Assembly: GCF_900089835.1 (NCBI RefSeq)
Contig: NZ_OANU01000002.1
Location: 1-64,000 of the forward strand
Length of the DNA: 64,000 nt
Source: Vibrio thalassae
Lineage (GTDB): Bacteria; Pseudomonadota; Gammaproteobacteria; Enterobacterales; Vibrionaceae
Reading direction: 5' to 3'
Positions 9,575-19,281 of the stretch are shown in pieces. The notes beneath the pieces were generated by a model. The model made no database searches, had not been told where the DNA came from, and saw only the letters and a program-made list of their open reading frames with translations. A program made the translations under genes and the position numbers. Position 1 is the stretch's first letter. Each line of letters opens with the position of its first letter.

Positions 9575-9909
9575 AGTTTTCGTCAAAAAAGAGGCTTTTT
9601 GCTAGCGGGATCATAAAACTTATTTTATCATACGAAAAAATAGCAAAATCTAAGTAGGATTTTGCCTGAGAGAGTTGCAAGAAGTAGCGATTATTTTGCG
9701 ATGGGAATCAACTTTTCCAACACAGCAATTACACCAAAAATAACAATAACCCTCTCATTATCATTAAGTTACTTTGATTATTTTATCTAATTGAAACTTG
9801 CTGACTACTAAATCCGCCTCATTGCTACAGGCAGAAAACTAAGTCGAATCTACCTTATTTCGATAACGGCAATGAGCTAAAGAGAATACAACACAAGGAT
9901 TCGCTAACT

Positions 9910-11046
9910 ATGTATGCATTAACTAACTGTAAGATCTTCACGGGTAGTGACGTTCTAACCAATCACGCAGTGCTTATCAACGGTGACCAAATCGAATCAG
10001 TTCTGCCAATCGCAGAGCTTCCAAGCGACATAGAGTCGGTTGATTTGAACGGCGCGAACCTTAGCCCTGGCTTTATCGATTTACAGCTAAACGGCTGTGG
10101 CGGTGTGATGTTTAACGATGAAATCACCGCTGAGACTATTCATACGATGCATAAGGCCAATCTCAAGTCAGGTTGTACAAGCTTCTTACCTACGCTCATT
10201 ACTTCCTCTGATGACAACATGCGTCAAGCATTAGCTGCGGCTCGTGACTATCACAACCAGTACCAGAACCACTCGCTTGGTTTGCACTTGGAAGGCCCTT
10301 ATTTAAACGTTGCAAAAAAAGGCATTCATAGCCCTGACTATATCCGTCAATCTGACGATGCAATGATTGACCTTATCTGTGAAAATCGCGACCTCGTCGC
10401 AAAAGTAACGCTCGCTCCGGAACAAAACACACCAGAGCATATCGAAAAGCTACGTAAAGCGGGTATTGTAGTGTCTATTGGACATACAAACGCGACTTAC
10501 GAAGAAGCCCGCAAAGGTTTTGAATCTGGTATTACGTTTGCAACGCATTTATTCAATGCCATGACACCAATGACAGGTCGCGAGCCAGGCGTTGTGGGTG
10601 CTATCTACGATACACCTGATGTCTACGCGGGTATCATTGCTGACGGGTTCCATGTGGACTACGCAAACATTCGCATCGCGCACAAAGTGAAAGGTGAAAA
10701 GTTAGTATTAGTGACGGACGCCACAGCTCCGGCGGGCGCTGACATGGATTACTTTATTTTTGTCGGTAAGAAAGTATATTACAGGGATGGTAAGTGTGTG
10801 GATGAGAACGGCACATTGGGCGGTAGCGCACTTACGATGATTGAAGCGGTTCAAAACACAGTTGAGCACGCTGGTATTGCTTTGGATGAAGCTCTACGAA
10901 TGGCAACACTTTACCCAGCAAAAGCAATGGGTATTGAAGACAAGCTAGGTCGCATTAAGAAAGGCATGATTGCTAACTTGACCGTATTCGATAGAGATTA
11001 TAATGTCCAAGGCACAATTGTTAACGGACAATACGAGCAAAATTAA
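9910..11046 (+). CDS. nagA: N-acetylglucosamine-6-phosphate deacetylase
   Basis: Removes the acetyl group from GlcNAc-6-phosphate, giving glucosamine 6-phosphate. The 378-residue amidohydrolase has the [18 protein letters not shown] segment near residues 54-71, the metal ligand glutamate in HLEGPYLN, histidines in [12 protein letters not shown] and FATHLFNAM, and the catalytic aspartate in VTDATAPAG. Length is typical. ACACAAGGA precedes the ATG. It is two bases from nagC and clearly in an operon with it; nagB, which usually follows in the pathway, is absent here. Confidence 0.96.
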   Translation: MYALTNCKIFTGSDVLTNHAVLINGDQIESVLPIAELPSDIESVDLNGANLSPGFIDLQLNGCGGVMFNDEITAETIHTMHKANLKSGCTSFLPTLITSSDDNMRQALAAARDYHNQYQNHSLGLHLEGPYLNVAKKGIHSPDYIRQSDDAMIDLICENRDLVAKVTLAPEQNTPEHIEKLRKAGIVVSIGHTNATYEEARKGFESGITFATHLFNAMTPMTGREPGVVGAIYDTPDVYAGIIADGFHVDYANIRIAHKVKGEKLVLVTDATAPAGADMDYFIFVGKKVYYRDGKCVDENGTLGGSALTMIEAVQNTVEHAGIALDEALRMATLYPAKAMGIEDKLGRIKKGMIANLTVFDRDYNVQGTIVNGQYEQN

Positions 11047-11048
11047 GC

Positions 11049-12263
11049 ATGAATGGCGGACAAATAGGTAACGTAGATTTAGTAAAACAACTTAACAGTG
11101 CAGCGGTGTACCGCTTAATAGACCAACAAGGGCCTATTTCTCGCATTCAAGTTGCTGATGTAAGCCAATTGGCTCCAGCGAGCGTTACCAAGATTACCCG
11201 CCAATTATTGGAACGCGGCCTCATTAAAGAGGTCGCCCAACAAGCTTCAACCGGGGGACGCAGAGCGATCTCCCTAACCACCGCCGTCGAACCTTTCCAC
11301 TCCGTCGCTGTGCGTCTTGGACGAGACTACGTCCAATTCTCTCTTTACGATTTGGGTGGCCGTGAAATGGCCTTCTCCCATAATGATTTTTACTACACCA
11401 ATCAAAGTGAACTTAGCGAAGGCTTGGTGACATCGCTTCGCGAATTTCTAAAAGAACATAGCCCTAAAATCGAACAGCTTATTGCTATTGGCATTACCCT
11501 ACCCGGTCTGGTTAACCCGACTACGGGTGTTGTTGAATACATGCCAAATACCGACATTGACAAACTTGAGCTCGCTGACTTGGTTCGTGCTCAATTCAAA
11601 GTGGAGTGTTTTGTAGGCAACGATATTCGCGGTTTAGCTCTGGCTGAGCATTATTTTGGTGCAAGCCGCGACTGCCAAGATTCCATATTGGTCAGTGTTC
11701 ACCGTGGTACTGGTGCTGGTATTATCGTCAATGGCCAAGTGTTCTTAGGACACAACCGTAATGTGGGTGAAATCGGCCACATCCAAATCGATCCGCTAGG
11801 TGAACAATGCCAATGTGGCAACTTTGGCTGTTTAGAAACGGTTGCGGCTAACCCAGCAATTGTCAAACGTGTTAAAAAGCTCATTGAACAAGGGTATGAG
11901 TCAACACTTGCTTTAAAAGAGCACATCACTATTGAAGATGTTTGCTCACACGCATTAAATGGCGACGAGTTAGCCAAACAGAGCTTAGTTCGAGTGGGTA
12001 ACCAGCTCGGCAAAGCCATCGCAATCACTGTTAACCTGTTCAACCCGCAGAAAGTCATTATTGCTGGTGACATTACCATGGCAAAAGAGATTGTATTCCC
12101 AGCGATTCGTCGTAATGTCGAAAACCAGTCGTTAACAACATTCCACACAGAGCTACCAATTGTTGCTTCAGAAATCGATAAGCAACCTACAATGGGTGCC
12201 TTCGCTATGATCAAACGCGCCATGCTAAATGGGGTTTTGTTACAAAAACTACTCGAAGATTGA
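11049..12263 (+). CDS. nagC: ROK-family repressor NagC
   Basis: Transcription factor that represses nag genes and is released by GlcNAc-6-phosphate. The 404-residue protein has an N-terminal winged helix-turn-helix (GPISRIQVADVSQLAPASVTK, about residues 29-49) and a ROK sugar-binding domain with the structural zinc motif CQCGNFGCLE near residues 256-265. Only two bases separate it from nagA. It most likely acts on the inverted-repeat sites between nagE and nagA. Mlc is the close paralogue and alternative, but the genomic context favours NagC. Confidence 0.93.
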   Translation: MNGGQIGNVDLVKQLNSAAVYRLIDQQGPISRIQVADVSQLAPASVTKITRQLLERGLIKEVAQQASTGGRRAISLTTAVEPFHSVAVRLGRDYVQFSLYDLGGREMAFSHNDFYYTNQSELSEGLVTSLREFLKEHSPKIEQLIAIGITLPGLVNPTTGVVEYMPNTDIDKLELADLVRAQFKVECFVGNDIRGLALAEHYFGASRDCQDSILVSVHRGTGAGIIVNGQVFLGHNRNVGEIGHIQIDPLGEQCQCGNFGCLETVAANPAIVKRVKKLIEQGYESTLALKEHITIEDVCSHALNGDELAKQSLVRVGNQLGKAIAITVNLFNPQKVIIAGDITMAKEIVFPAIRRNVENQSLTTFHTELPIVASEIDKQPTMGAFAMIKRAMLNGVLLQKLLED

Positions 12264-12316
12264 GAAAATGTTTTGGAATAACAAACAAACCCTTACATAA
12301 ATTATGTAGAATATGT

Positions 12317-12342
12317 GACCACACTTCGGTGTGGTCTTTTTG
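12317..12342 (+). terminator. Terminator after nagC
   Basis: Perfect stem GACCACAC (12317-12324) / GTGTGGTC (12329-12336) with a TTCG tetraloop, followed by TTTTTGT. Confidence 0.92.
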
Positions 12343-12364
12343 TCTTCAGATAATAAAAAATACT

Positions 12365-13945
12365 ATGGAACTGATCCTTATAACCGTCGCCTTCATCGCG
12401 GGCTTCCTCGCATTGAAATGTCAACTGCCACCCTTAGTAGGTTTTCTACTTGCTGGGTTTATTTTGCATCACTTTGGTTTTGAATCGACCGATACCATTA
12501 CCACCCTTGCCGACCTCGGCGTGACACTTCTACTGTTTACTATTGGCTTAAAGCTCGACATAAAAACTTTGTTGTCCAAAGAAATTTGGGTCGGCGCAAC
12601 CATTCACAATCTGCTTTCGACACTTTTGTTCGCCGTTTTGTTACTAGGTTTGAAAATTCTGGGCGTTTCTAGTCTTGCTACGCTCGACATTGAGCAACTT
12701 ATTCTGCTGGGCTTTGCTCTCTCCTTCTCAAGTACTGTATTTGCAGTAAAAACCTTGCAAGAAAAAGGTGAAATGAATGCTACCTATGGCACGCTCGCCA
12801 TTGGTATTCTGGTTATGCAGGATATCTTCGCGGTCATCTTTTTAACAGCGTCGACAGGCAAGTTCCCAGAATGGTATGCCATCGGACTATTTGCTCTTCC
12901 TCTACTTCGTCCCATCATGTTTAAGCTTTTAAATAAAGCCGGACATGGCGAAATGCTCGTATTAAGTGGCATCTTCTTCGCACTCGTCATGGGCGCAGGG
13001 TTATTTGAATTAGTTGGAATGAAGCCGGATTTGGGTGCGCTTATCTTGGGTATGCTGTTAGCTTCGCACTCTAAAGCTTCTGAGCTATCAAAATCACTTT
13101 TCAATTTAAAAGAGCTGTTCTTAGTCTGCTTTTTCCTTAATATCGGTCTTGCTGATCAGCCGACAATCGAAGGTTTTGTGCTCGGTGCATTGCTCCTCTT
13201 GTTACTGCCACTGAAAGGCATCCTTTACTTTGTGGTCATCAATGCATTTAAATTCCGAGTCCGTACGTGCCTTCTGACTACACTCACTCTGTTTAACTTC
13301 AGTGAGTTCGGTCTCATTGTCGGTGGCTTGGCTTACAAACTAGGTTGGATATCCGGTGACATCTTAGTCGCGTTAGCCATTGCCGTATCCTTGTCCTTTA
13401 TCATTTCTGCCCCTCTAAACCGAATTGGACACAGCATTTACTTGCGTAGTGCGAAATGGCTAAAAGAACAAGCAGCAGAGAAAATTAATACCCGCGACCA
13501 ATTCATCAATCCAGGCGAAGCTCAGGTTCTGATTCTTGGCATGGGACGAATCGGCACTGGTGCTTATGACGAGCTCTACCAACGATATGGAAAAGTTAGC
13601 CTAGGTGTAGAGGTGCGAGAAGAAGCCGCTAAACAACATCGCGAGGAAGGCAGAAATGTCATTGCAGGCGATGCCACTGACCCTGATTTCTGGGAACGTA
13701 TTCTCGACACGGCTCATGTAAAGTTAGTATTGCTGGCAATGCCTCACCATCAAGGTAACCAAACTGCGTTAGACCTACTTCACCAAAAGCAGTTTAAAGG
13801 GCAGATAGCTGCTATTGCCGCTTATCCAGATCAATTGGATGAACTGGAGCAGATGGGTGTCAATGCAGCATTTAACATCTACAGCGAAGCGGGTAGTGGT
13901 TTCGCACGTCATGTGTGCGATCAGCTGCAGCCAAATCTCAAATAA
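12365..13945 (+). CDS. KefB/YbaL-type cation:proton antiporter
   Basis: A 526-residue monovalent cation:proton antiporter of the CPA2 family. Residues 1 to about 385 are a many-pass exchanger domain (MELILITVAFIAGFLALK at the start; a conserved TPD-equivalent loop is not evident by eye). A cytosolic TrkA-N Rossmann domain follows with GMGRIGTGAYDELY near residue 395 and an acidic GDATDPDFW. This is the KefB/KefC/YbaL layout, implying regulated K+ efflux. The start at 12365 is chosen because it lies after the nagC terminator and begins directly with the first membrane helix; the longer frame would run through the terminator. A terminator follows at 13967-13992. Confidence 0.85.
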   Translation: MELILITVAFIAGFLALKCQLPPLVGFLLAGFILHHFGFESTDTITTLADLGVTLLLFTIGLKLDIKTLLSKEIWVGATIHNLLSTLLFAVLLLGLKILGVSSLATLDIEQLILLGFALSFSSTVFAVKTLQEKGEMNATYGTLAIGILVMQDIFAVIFLTASTGKFPEWYAIGLFALPLLRPIMFKLLNKAGHGEMLVLSGIFFALVMGAGLFELVGMKPDLGALILGMLLASHSKASELSKSLFNLKELFLVCFFLNIGLADQPTIEGFVLGALLLLLLPLKGILYFVVINAFKFRVRTCLLTTLTLFNFSEFGLIVGGLAYKLGWISGDILVALAIAVSLSFIISAPLNRIGHSIYLRSAKWLKEQAAEKINTRDQFINPGEAQVLILGMGRIGTGAYDELYQRYGKVSLGVEVREEAAKQHREEGRNVIAGDATDPDFWERILDTAHVKLVLLAMPHHQGNQTALDLLHQKQFKGQIAAIAAYPDQLDELEQMGVNAAFNIYSEAGSGFARHVCDQLQPNLK

Positions 13946-13966
13946 CAACGTCTACAAACATATTTA

Positions 13967-13992
13967 AAAGCCGGATTGACCGGCTTTTTTTG
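13967..13992 (+). terminator. Terminator after the KefB-like gene
   Basis: AGCCGG (13969-13974) / CCGGCT (13980-13985) with loop ATTGA and seven T. Confidence 0.85.
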
Positions 13993-14172
13993 TAGTTAAT
14001 TGACCATCAAAGCACCAACATTTAAACGCCATATATCAAATTGATAATTTAATTAAAAAATATTTAATCAAACATCACTTTTATCATCTTTTTCGTTCAT
14101 CACGGTTGCTTTTTTTTGAGCAGATGGCAAATTGAACTCAACAGCGTTAAATTTCATCTAAAAGGAAGTTGT

Positions 14173-15837
14173 ATGTGTTCAGTATTTGGCATTTTAGACA
14201 TAAAAAGTGATGCAGCCGCGCTGCGTTCGGTCGCATTAGAGATGTCTAAAAAGCTCCGTCATCGTGGACCAGATTGGTCTGGTATCTATGCTTCAGACAA
14301 AGCAATTCTTGCGCATGAGCGCTTAGCTATCGTTGGCCTTAATAGTGGTGCTCAACCACTTTACAGCCAAGATAAAAAACACATCCTTGCTGTTAATGGT
14401 GAAATCTACAACCACAAAGAAATTCGTGCTCGCTATGAAGGCAAATATGAGTTCCAAACTGACTCAGATTGCGAAGTCATTCTAGCGCTATACCAAGACA
14501 TGGGCGCAGACCTACTAGAAGAACTAAACGGCATTTTCGCTTTCGTCCTTTATGATGAAGAGAAAGATGAGTATCTTATTGGCCGAGACCATATTGGTAT
14601 CATTCCGCTATACCAAGGCTACGACGAACACGGTAACTACTATGTTGCGTCAGAAATGAAAGCACTGGTTCCTGTATGTAAGACCATAAGTGAGTTCCCT
14701 CCTGGCAGTTACTATGGCTCTAAAGATGTAGAGCCTCAGCGTTACTATATTCGTGACTGGAATGAATACGCAGCAGTACAAGGCAACAGTACAAGCAAAG
14801 AAGATCTGACTGAAGCACTAGAAGCGGCGGTAAAACGTCAGCTAATGACAGACGTACCTTATGGCGTACTACTTTCAGGTGGTCTTGACTCCTCTATCAC
14901 TTCTGCCGTTGCAAAACGTTTCGCAGCGATGCGTATTGAAGACGATGAAAAGTCAGCGGCATGGTGGCCTCAACTTCACTCATTTGCGGTTGGCCTCGAA
15001 GGCGCTCCAGATCTCAAAGCCGCTCGTGAAGTGGCCGACCAAATCGGTACCGTTCACCACGAGATGACCTATACCATTCAAGAAGGTTTGGATGCGATTC
15101 GCGATGTTATCTACCACATCGAAACGTATGACGTCACCACAATCCGTGCTTCAACGCCTATGTTCCTAATGGGACGTAAGATCAAAGCAATGGGTATTAA
15201 GATGGTTCTTTCTGGTGAAGGGGCTGACGAAATCTTTGGTGGCTACCTGTATTTCCACAAAGCGCCAAACGCGAAAGAGTTCCACGAAGAAACGGTTCGT
15301 AAGCTGCTTGCATTGAACATGTTCGACTGTGCACGCGCCAACAAATCACTTGCAGCATGGGGCGTTGAAGGCCGTGTACCTTTCTTAGATAAAGAGTTTA
15401 TCGATGTGGCAATGCGCTTAAACCCTGAAGACAAGATGTGCGGCAACGGTAAGATGGAAAAACACATCCTGCGTGAGTGTTTTGAACACTACCTCCCAGA
15501 GTCAATCGCATGGCGTCAAAAAGAGCAGTTCTCTGACGGTGTAGGTTACAGCTGGATTGATACGCTAAAAGAAGTGGCTGAAGCGAAAGTTACCGATCAA
15601 CAAATGGAAACCGCAGCATTCCGCTTCCCATATAACACGCCAACAACGAAAGAAGGTTACGCATACCGTGAAATCTTCGAAGAGCTATTCCCACTTGAGT
15701 CTGCGGCCCAATGTGTTCCTGGTGGTCCTTCGGTAGCGTGCTCTTCTGCAAAAGCAATCGAATGGGATGAGTCTTTCCAAAACTGTGTTGACCCTTCAGG
15801 TCGAGCGGTACAAGCAGTTCACAACGACTCTTACTAA
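14173..15837 (+). CDS. asnB: Asparagine synthase B (glutamine-hydrolysing)
   Basis: Makes asparagine from aspartate, glutamine and ATP. The 554-residue protein has Cys2 directly after the start Met (MCSVFGIL), the glutaminase nucleophile after Met removal, then the N-terminal Ntn glutaminase domain (RHRGPDWSG; NGEIYNH) and the C-terminal synthetase domain with the ATP pyrophosphatase loop LLSGGLDSSI near residue 232-241 and SGEGADEIFGGY. The start is fixed by the required Cys2; GGAAG lies 6-10 bases upstream. The in-frame ATG 57 bp upstream is rejected for that reason. A/T-rich promoter DNA precedes it. Confidence 0.97.
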   Translation: MCSVFGILDIKSDAAALRSVALEMSKKLRHRGPDWSGIYASDKAILAHERLAIVGLNSGAQPLYSQDKKHILAVNGEIYNHKEIRARYEGKYEFQTDSDCEVILALYQDMGADLLEELNGIFAFVLYDEEKDEYLIGRDHIGIIPLYQGYDEHGNYYVASEMKALVPVCKTISEFPPGSYYGSKDVEPQRYYIRDWNEYAAVQGNSTSKEDLTEALEAAVKRQLMTDVPYGVLLSGGLDSSITSAVAKRFAAMRIEDDEKSAAWWPQLHSFAVGLEGAPDLKAAREVADQIGTVHHEMTYTIQEGLDAIRDVIYHIETYDVTTIRASTPMFLMGRKIKAMGIKMVLSGEGADEIFGGYLYFHKAPNAKEFHEETVRKLLALNMFDCARANKSLAAWGVEGRVPFLDKEFIDVAMRLNPEDKMCGNGKMEKHILRECFEHYLPESIAWRQKEQFSDGVGYSWIDTLKEVAEAKVTDQQMETAAFRFPYNTPTTKEGYAYREIFEELFPLESAAQCVPGGPSVACSSAKAIEWDESFQNCVDPSGRAVQAVHNDSY

Positions 15838-15856
15838 CGTCATCGTTAGCCTAGTC

Positions 15857-15890
15857 CAAAAAAACCAGCCTCAAGGCTGGTTTTTTATTT
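15857..15890. terminator. Bidirectional terminator between asnB and nnrS
   Basis: AACCAGCC (15863-15870) / GGCTGGTT (15875-15882), loop TCAA, A-run before and T-run after; the genes converge here. Confidence 0.9.
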
Positions 15891-15906
15891 TAACACTAAA
15901 TTGGCG

Positions 15907-17091
15907 TTAGCCCGGGTGACCATCCACTCTTGGAGTGAGTAGCATTTTGCCAAAGTGGTATACGTACATACCGAACGCAAAGGCCCAAAGCCCCGCACTA
16001 ATATCAATCATCAGGAACATGTGCTGTGGCCAGACCGCCACCCCAATACTACGAATGACCGCAGCAACGATAATAGCAACAAATGCCCATGTTATATTAG
16101 GGCCCTTATAGATAGCACGACCAGTATGCCCCATCGTTACGCGACTGATCATAGATAAAACCACACCACCTAACGCGCCTACCGCAAACAAGTGCAGCAT
16201 AGCGTGTGATGCAAAATCATCATTCAGCATTCCTCGGTACAACAAGCTTAATGGCAGACATAAATAAGTCAGCATTAATGACCAAACTAAAGGTTCAGAG
16301 AATGTCAGCCAAGGCTTCCAACGCAACCAACGTACCAACTGAAACAGCCCTGCAATCAGCATAAGCGGTTTACCCAGTACAGCAAATGATAATGGGAAGA
16401 AACTCAACACGAATAACCCCATCAGAGGCAGCGTCGCTGGCCACTCCAGCCAAAATAATGGCTGGGGTTTATCAAACTGGAATCGGCGCGAAGAGAAAAA
16501 CGGAATCACTCTACCGCCCATTACTGAGATCAGGATAGTGAACCACCAGATCATCGCGCCCCATACCGCACTTGAACTAAATGGAGGCATTCCTTTAACG
16601 GTGGCATAACTGGCAAAGTTGGCAAAAATAGCTAACAAAAACAAAGGCACAAAAAACAAGTTCTTCCAGCCTTTTGACTGGTAAACCCTAAAACCTACTT
16701 CGTATGCGGCTAGCAAGATGAACAGAGACTCAATACTAGACGTCAACCACAACGGTGCTGGTGTCCAAAACAAAACACGTGTTAGCCCCCACAGTGTAAC
16801 GAGCAATAATAGGCGATAATGCTTAGTTCCGTTAACTCCGGTCCATGTCTGCACTGCTGTTAGGACAAAACCGACCACGATTGCCATCGCAAAACCGAAT
16901 ATCATTTCATGGGCATGCCACCATAACGCGGGGACTTGCAACGCTTCAGGCTGACCTTTTTGGAACATGATGACCCAGGCCAACACCGCAAAGATGGCAT
17001 AAACGCTTCCGAGTAAGAAAAAAGGACGAAAACCAAGACGAAGCCAAGCTGGTATCTTCTCTTCAACCTTTTTATCAGTAATATTTAGCAT
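15907..17091 (-). CDS. nnrS: NnrS family haem-copper membrane protein
   Basis: A 394-residue polytopic inner-membrane protein, about 12 hydrophobic segments. I recognise NnrS from RLGFRPFFLLGSVYAIFAV at residues ~18-36 and WWHAHEMIFGFAMAIVVGF near residues 62-80, with conserved histidines. NnrS proteins contain haem and copper and help cells resist nitric oxide stress, in Vibrio cholerae by protecting the iron pool; the biochemical activity is not fully defined. Just upstream, AAATG / CATTT (17104-17119) form a small dyad that could be an NsrR half-site pair, but this is weak. Single-gene unit. Confidence 0.9.
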   Translation of the reverse strand: MLNITDKKVEEKIPAWLRLGFRPFFLLGSVYAIFAVLAWVIMFQKGQPEALQVPALWWHAHEMIFGFAMAIVVGFVLTAVQTWTGVNGTKHYRLLLLVTLWGLTRVLFWTPAPLWLTSSIESLFILLAAYEVGFRVYQSKGWKNLFFVPLFLLAIFANFASYATVKGMPPFSSSAVWGAMIWWFTILISVMGGRVIPFFSSRRFQFDKPQPLFWLEWPATLPLMGLFVLSFFPLSFAVLGKPLMLIAGLFQLVRWLRWKPWLTFSEPLVWSLMLTYLCLPLSLLYRGMLNDDFASHAMLHLFAVGALGGVVLSMISRVTMGHTGRAIYKGPNITWAFVAIIVAAVIRSIGVAVWPQHMFLMIDISAGLWAFAFGMYVYHFGKMLLTPRVDGHPG

Positions 17092-17347
17092 AACGACTCA
17101 CTTAAAATGACATACATTTGTGTAAGTGCACAAATCATACCAAGTAACAAAGGCCCCATATTTCGGGCACCACGAGTCCAAATCACTTAAAATAAAGTCA
17201 AATGGACATAGATAAAATACAAGTCATTATGACTCATATAGGTTCAATTTAAATCATCCGAAATTTGATCTCTTTGCTATACGAATCAATGACAAATTAG
17301 TACTCTAACGCTCACTTTATTCTGGTTGATAATATAGAGAATAGACA

Positions 17348-17659
17348 ATGAAAATGGTTGCGGTCACGGCTTGCCCAACTGGTATTGCTCATACGTATAT
17401 GGCAGCTGACGCTATTCGAAAAGCGGCTCAAAAAGAAAATATCGGCATCAAAGTAGAGACCCAAGGTGCAATGGGTATTGAAGGACAACTGAGCACCCAA
17501 GATATCGCTAACGCCGATCTTGTCCTCATTGCTTCCGATATTGAAGTTGAGCACCGAGCTCGATTTACGGGTAGTAAAATACACTGCGTCACAATCGAAG
17601 AGGTTCTAACTGATGTTGATTCGGTTGTACAGCGTTGCATGGGGCTTGTTAGAGGTTAA
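17348..17659 (+). CDS. Stand-alone fructose-type PTS EIIB
   Basis: A 103-residue EIIB of the fructose-mannitol family carrying the phosphorylated Cys9 in TACPTGIAHTYMAADAI. It would pass phosphate from an EIIA to a sugar on an EIIC, but no EIIC is attached or follows. It is two bases upstream of an EIIA-like gene, so the two are probably translated together. The nearby EIIABC permease at 19712 has its own EIIB. Similar lone EIIB and EIIA genes near VC1820-VC1826 in V. cholerae (from memory) suggest a conserved locus for fructose/mannose-like sugars. Confidence 0.85.
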   Translation: MKMVAVTACPTGIAHTYMAADAIRKAAQKENIGIKVETQGAMGIEGQLSTQDIANADLVLIASDIEVEHRARFTGSKIHCVTIEEVLTDVDSVVQRCMGLVRG

Positions 17660-17661
17660 CC

Positions 17662-18456
17662 TTGATAGAACGTAGAATCACCTTTGTCCTACCGGAAGAC
17701 GGGTTTTCTGGATGGAAAATCAATCGATTAAAAACACTGAGTAACATGTTTCGCTCAGTGGTGATTCTGCATAATTTAACCTGCTGGGATAGTGCTAATA
17801 TAGAGCATCCACTGCGTATTCTTTCATTAGCAGGCAAACAAGATGACCTCTGCCAGCTGCACATTGAAGGCTCAGATGCTGAGCTTGCGTGTATGGTCTT
17901 GATGGACTTTATTGCTGAACACTTTATGTTGGTGAATACGGCTCATCGCTCCAATAAGCGCGCTAATCTATCGTTATTGAGAGGATTAAGCACCTTCCGG
18001 TTACCATTTGAAATCGACTACCATTTTGCTCGTGACAGCAGCAACGATAAAACCGCCATTCTTGAGCAAGTCGCTCAACTGACTACCCAAGTTAACACCA
18101 CAGAGATGACACAGAACTTGCTGAAACGAGAACAGTATTCGTCAACTGCAACGGGTAAAATGATCGCCTTGCCACATATACTCACTAGCGATGTAGATAA
18201 AGCATCGTTGGCCGTCATTAAGTGCGAGAAGCCTGTCGATTGGCAGGCGCCTAAACTAGGACCAGTAACCTTGGTTATCGCCCTAATACTCCCCTCCCCT
18301 CCGGAGCGCTCGCTATTAGTGAGTTTTACTCATCTCACCAAATCGCTATTGGATGAGGAGTTTTGTCACCTGCTGACCACCAGTAGAGAGCCAGAAGCAA
18401 TAAAAGCGATATTGATTCATCAGCTGGTCAAAGGTCAACGGGCAAATGCCTTATAA
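17662..18456 (+). CDS. HPr-like/EIIA-Fru fusion, HPr histidine missing
   Basis: A 264-residue fusion. Residues ~8-90 resemble HPr in pattern (a LRILSLAGKQDDLCQLHIEGSDAE segment matches the HPr strand-helix after its regulatory serine), but the active-site stretch GLHARPA is replaced by GWKINRL, so no phosphorylatable histidine is present. Residues ~120-260 are an EIIA domain of the fructose/nitrogen type with the expected His172 in IALPHILTS. The start codon is TTG at 17662, supported by AGAGG seven bases upstream and by tight coupling to the EIIB gene. Its end overlaps the converging AraC gene by six bases. It may be a phosphate shuttle or a regulator; function unproven. Confidence 0.75.
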   Translation: MIERRITFVLPEDGFSGWKINRLKTLSNMFRSVVILHNLTCWDSANIEHPLRILSLAGKQDDLCQLHIEGSDAELACMVLMDFIAEHFMLVNTAHRSNKRANLSLLRGLSTFRLPFEIDYHFARDSSNDKTAILEQVAQLTTQVNTTEMTQNLLKREQYSSTATGKMIALPHILTSDVDKASLAVIKCEKPVDWQAPKLGPVTLVIALILPSPPERSLLVSFTHLTKSLLDEEFCHLLTTSREPEAIKAILIHQLVKGQRANAL

Positions 18457-19281
18457 TACCTGCCGGTACTCGCTTGGCGTTTGCCCCGTTCTTGACTTAA
18501 ATACTCTAAAAAAGTAATTCACATCTTGATACCCACAGCGTGTTGCCACTTCCTGTAGCTTAAAGTCGTATTTTTTCAGCATAAACTTCGCGCGTTCCAT
18601 TCTCACCCACGTGATGTAGTCCGCTAAAGTCATGTGTCCTTGCTGACGGAACAGCCTCGATAGGTGATTAGGACTAATATGAAATCGCTTCGCAATACTA
18701 CTGCGAGTAATAGTGCGGTGGAAATTCTCCTGAATGTAAATACAGATACCCTGATACAGGTCGCCACTTCGTAAATTATCTGATGGTTCTGACACCATAG
18801 ACTGACTATAGGAAAGTAGCGCCATCAGCAAGTGCTCATCCATTGGGGACTTCTTCGGCTCTCTTGCTATCGCATTGAGCGCCTCGAGAATATGGTCAAT
18901 GGCATGACCCGTACGTGTTTGCACACTGTGCTTTTGGATATCGTAAAACCCAGTTTCACCCTGTCTCTTACTCACCAAGCTAAAGCCTAGTTGGCGCTTC
19001 CCAAACAGCAAACTTAATACTGAGCAGTCCCCTTGCCAATTTGGTTTGTTCCAGCAGTTCGGAGGAATGTACAACGCATCACCCGATAATACCTTGATTG
19101 AGGATATACCCTGTTCAGGATCTTCAAGTTCATTCTCATACTCTCCACTAATTACCAACTCAAGCCTTGGGAAATTAACTTGATAGCTAAACGGTGGTGG
19201 CGTGAGCTGATCGGCAGCAAACCAGATTCGGTTGAAATGCTCCCTTTCGGCAATTAACGTTTCAATTAAATTGTGGAACAT
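18451..19281 (-). CDS. AraC family transcriptional regulator
   Basis: A 276-residue regulator. The N-terminal ~170 residues are a cupin-like ligand-sensing region (YIPPNCWNKPNW near residues 67-78). The C-terminal ~100 residues are the double helix-turn-helix, with ITRSSIAKRFHISPNHLSRLF and then the AraC signature VATRCGYQDVNYFFRVFKSRTGQTPSEYR. GGAG lies 10 bases before the ATG. It is divergent from the EIIABC gene and converges on the EIIA gene, so it likely controls this PTS locus. In V. cholerae a similar gene (VC1825, from memory) sits next to a mannose/fructose-type permease. Confidence 0.88.
   Translation of the reverse strand: MFHNLIETLIAEREHFNRIWFAADQLTPPPFSYQVNFPRLELVISGEYENELEDPEQGISSIKVLSGDALYIPPNCWNKPNWQGDCSVLSLLFGKRQLGFSLVSKRQGETGFYDIQKHSVQTRTGHAIDHILEALNAIAREPKKSPMDEHLLMALLSYSQSMVSEPSDNLRSGDLYQGICIYIQENFHRTITRSSIAKRFHISPNHLSRLFRQQGHMTLADYITWVRMERAKFMLKKYDFKLQEVATRCGYQDVNYFFRVFKSRTGQTPSEYRQVL

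Noticed and set aside
11699..12223. Minus-strand 174-codon ORF inside nagC
   Set aside because: Antisense shadow of the ROK domain; nagC itself has full-length motifs.
17104..17119. NsrR-like dyad upstream of nnrS
   Set aside because: Only AAATG/CATTT arms match; too short to call as an operator without comparison across species.
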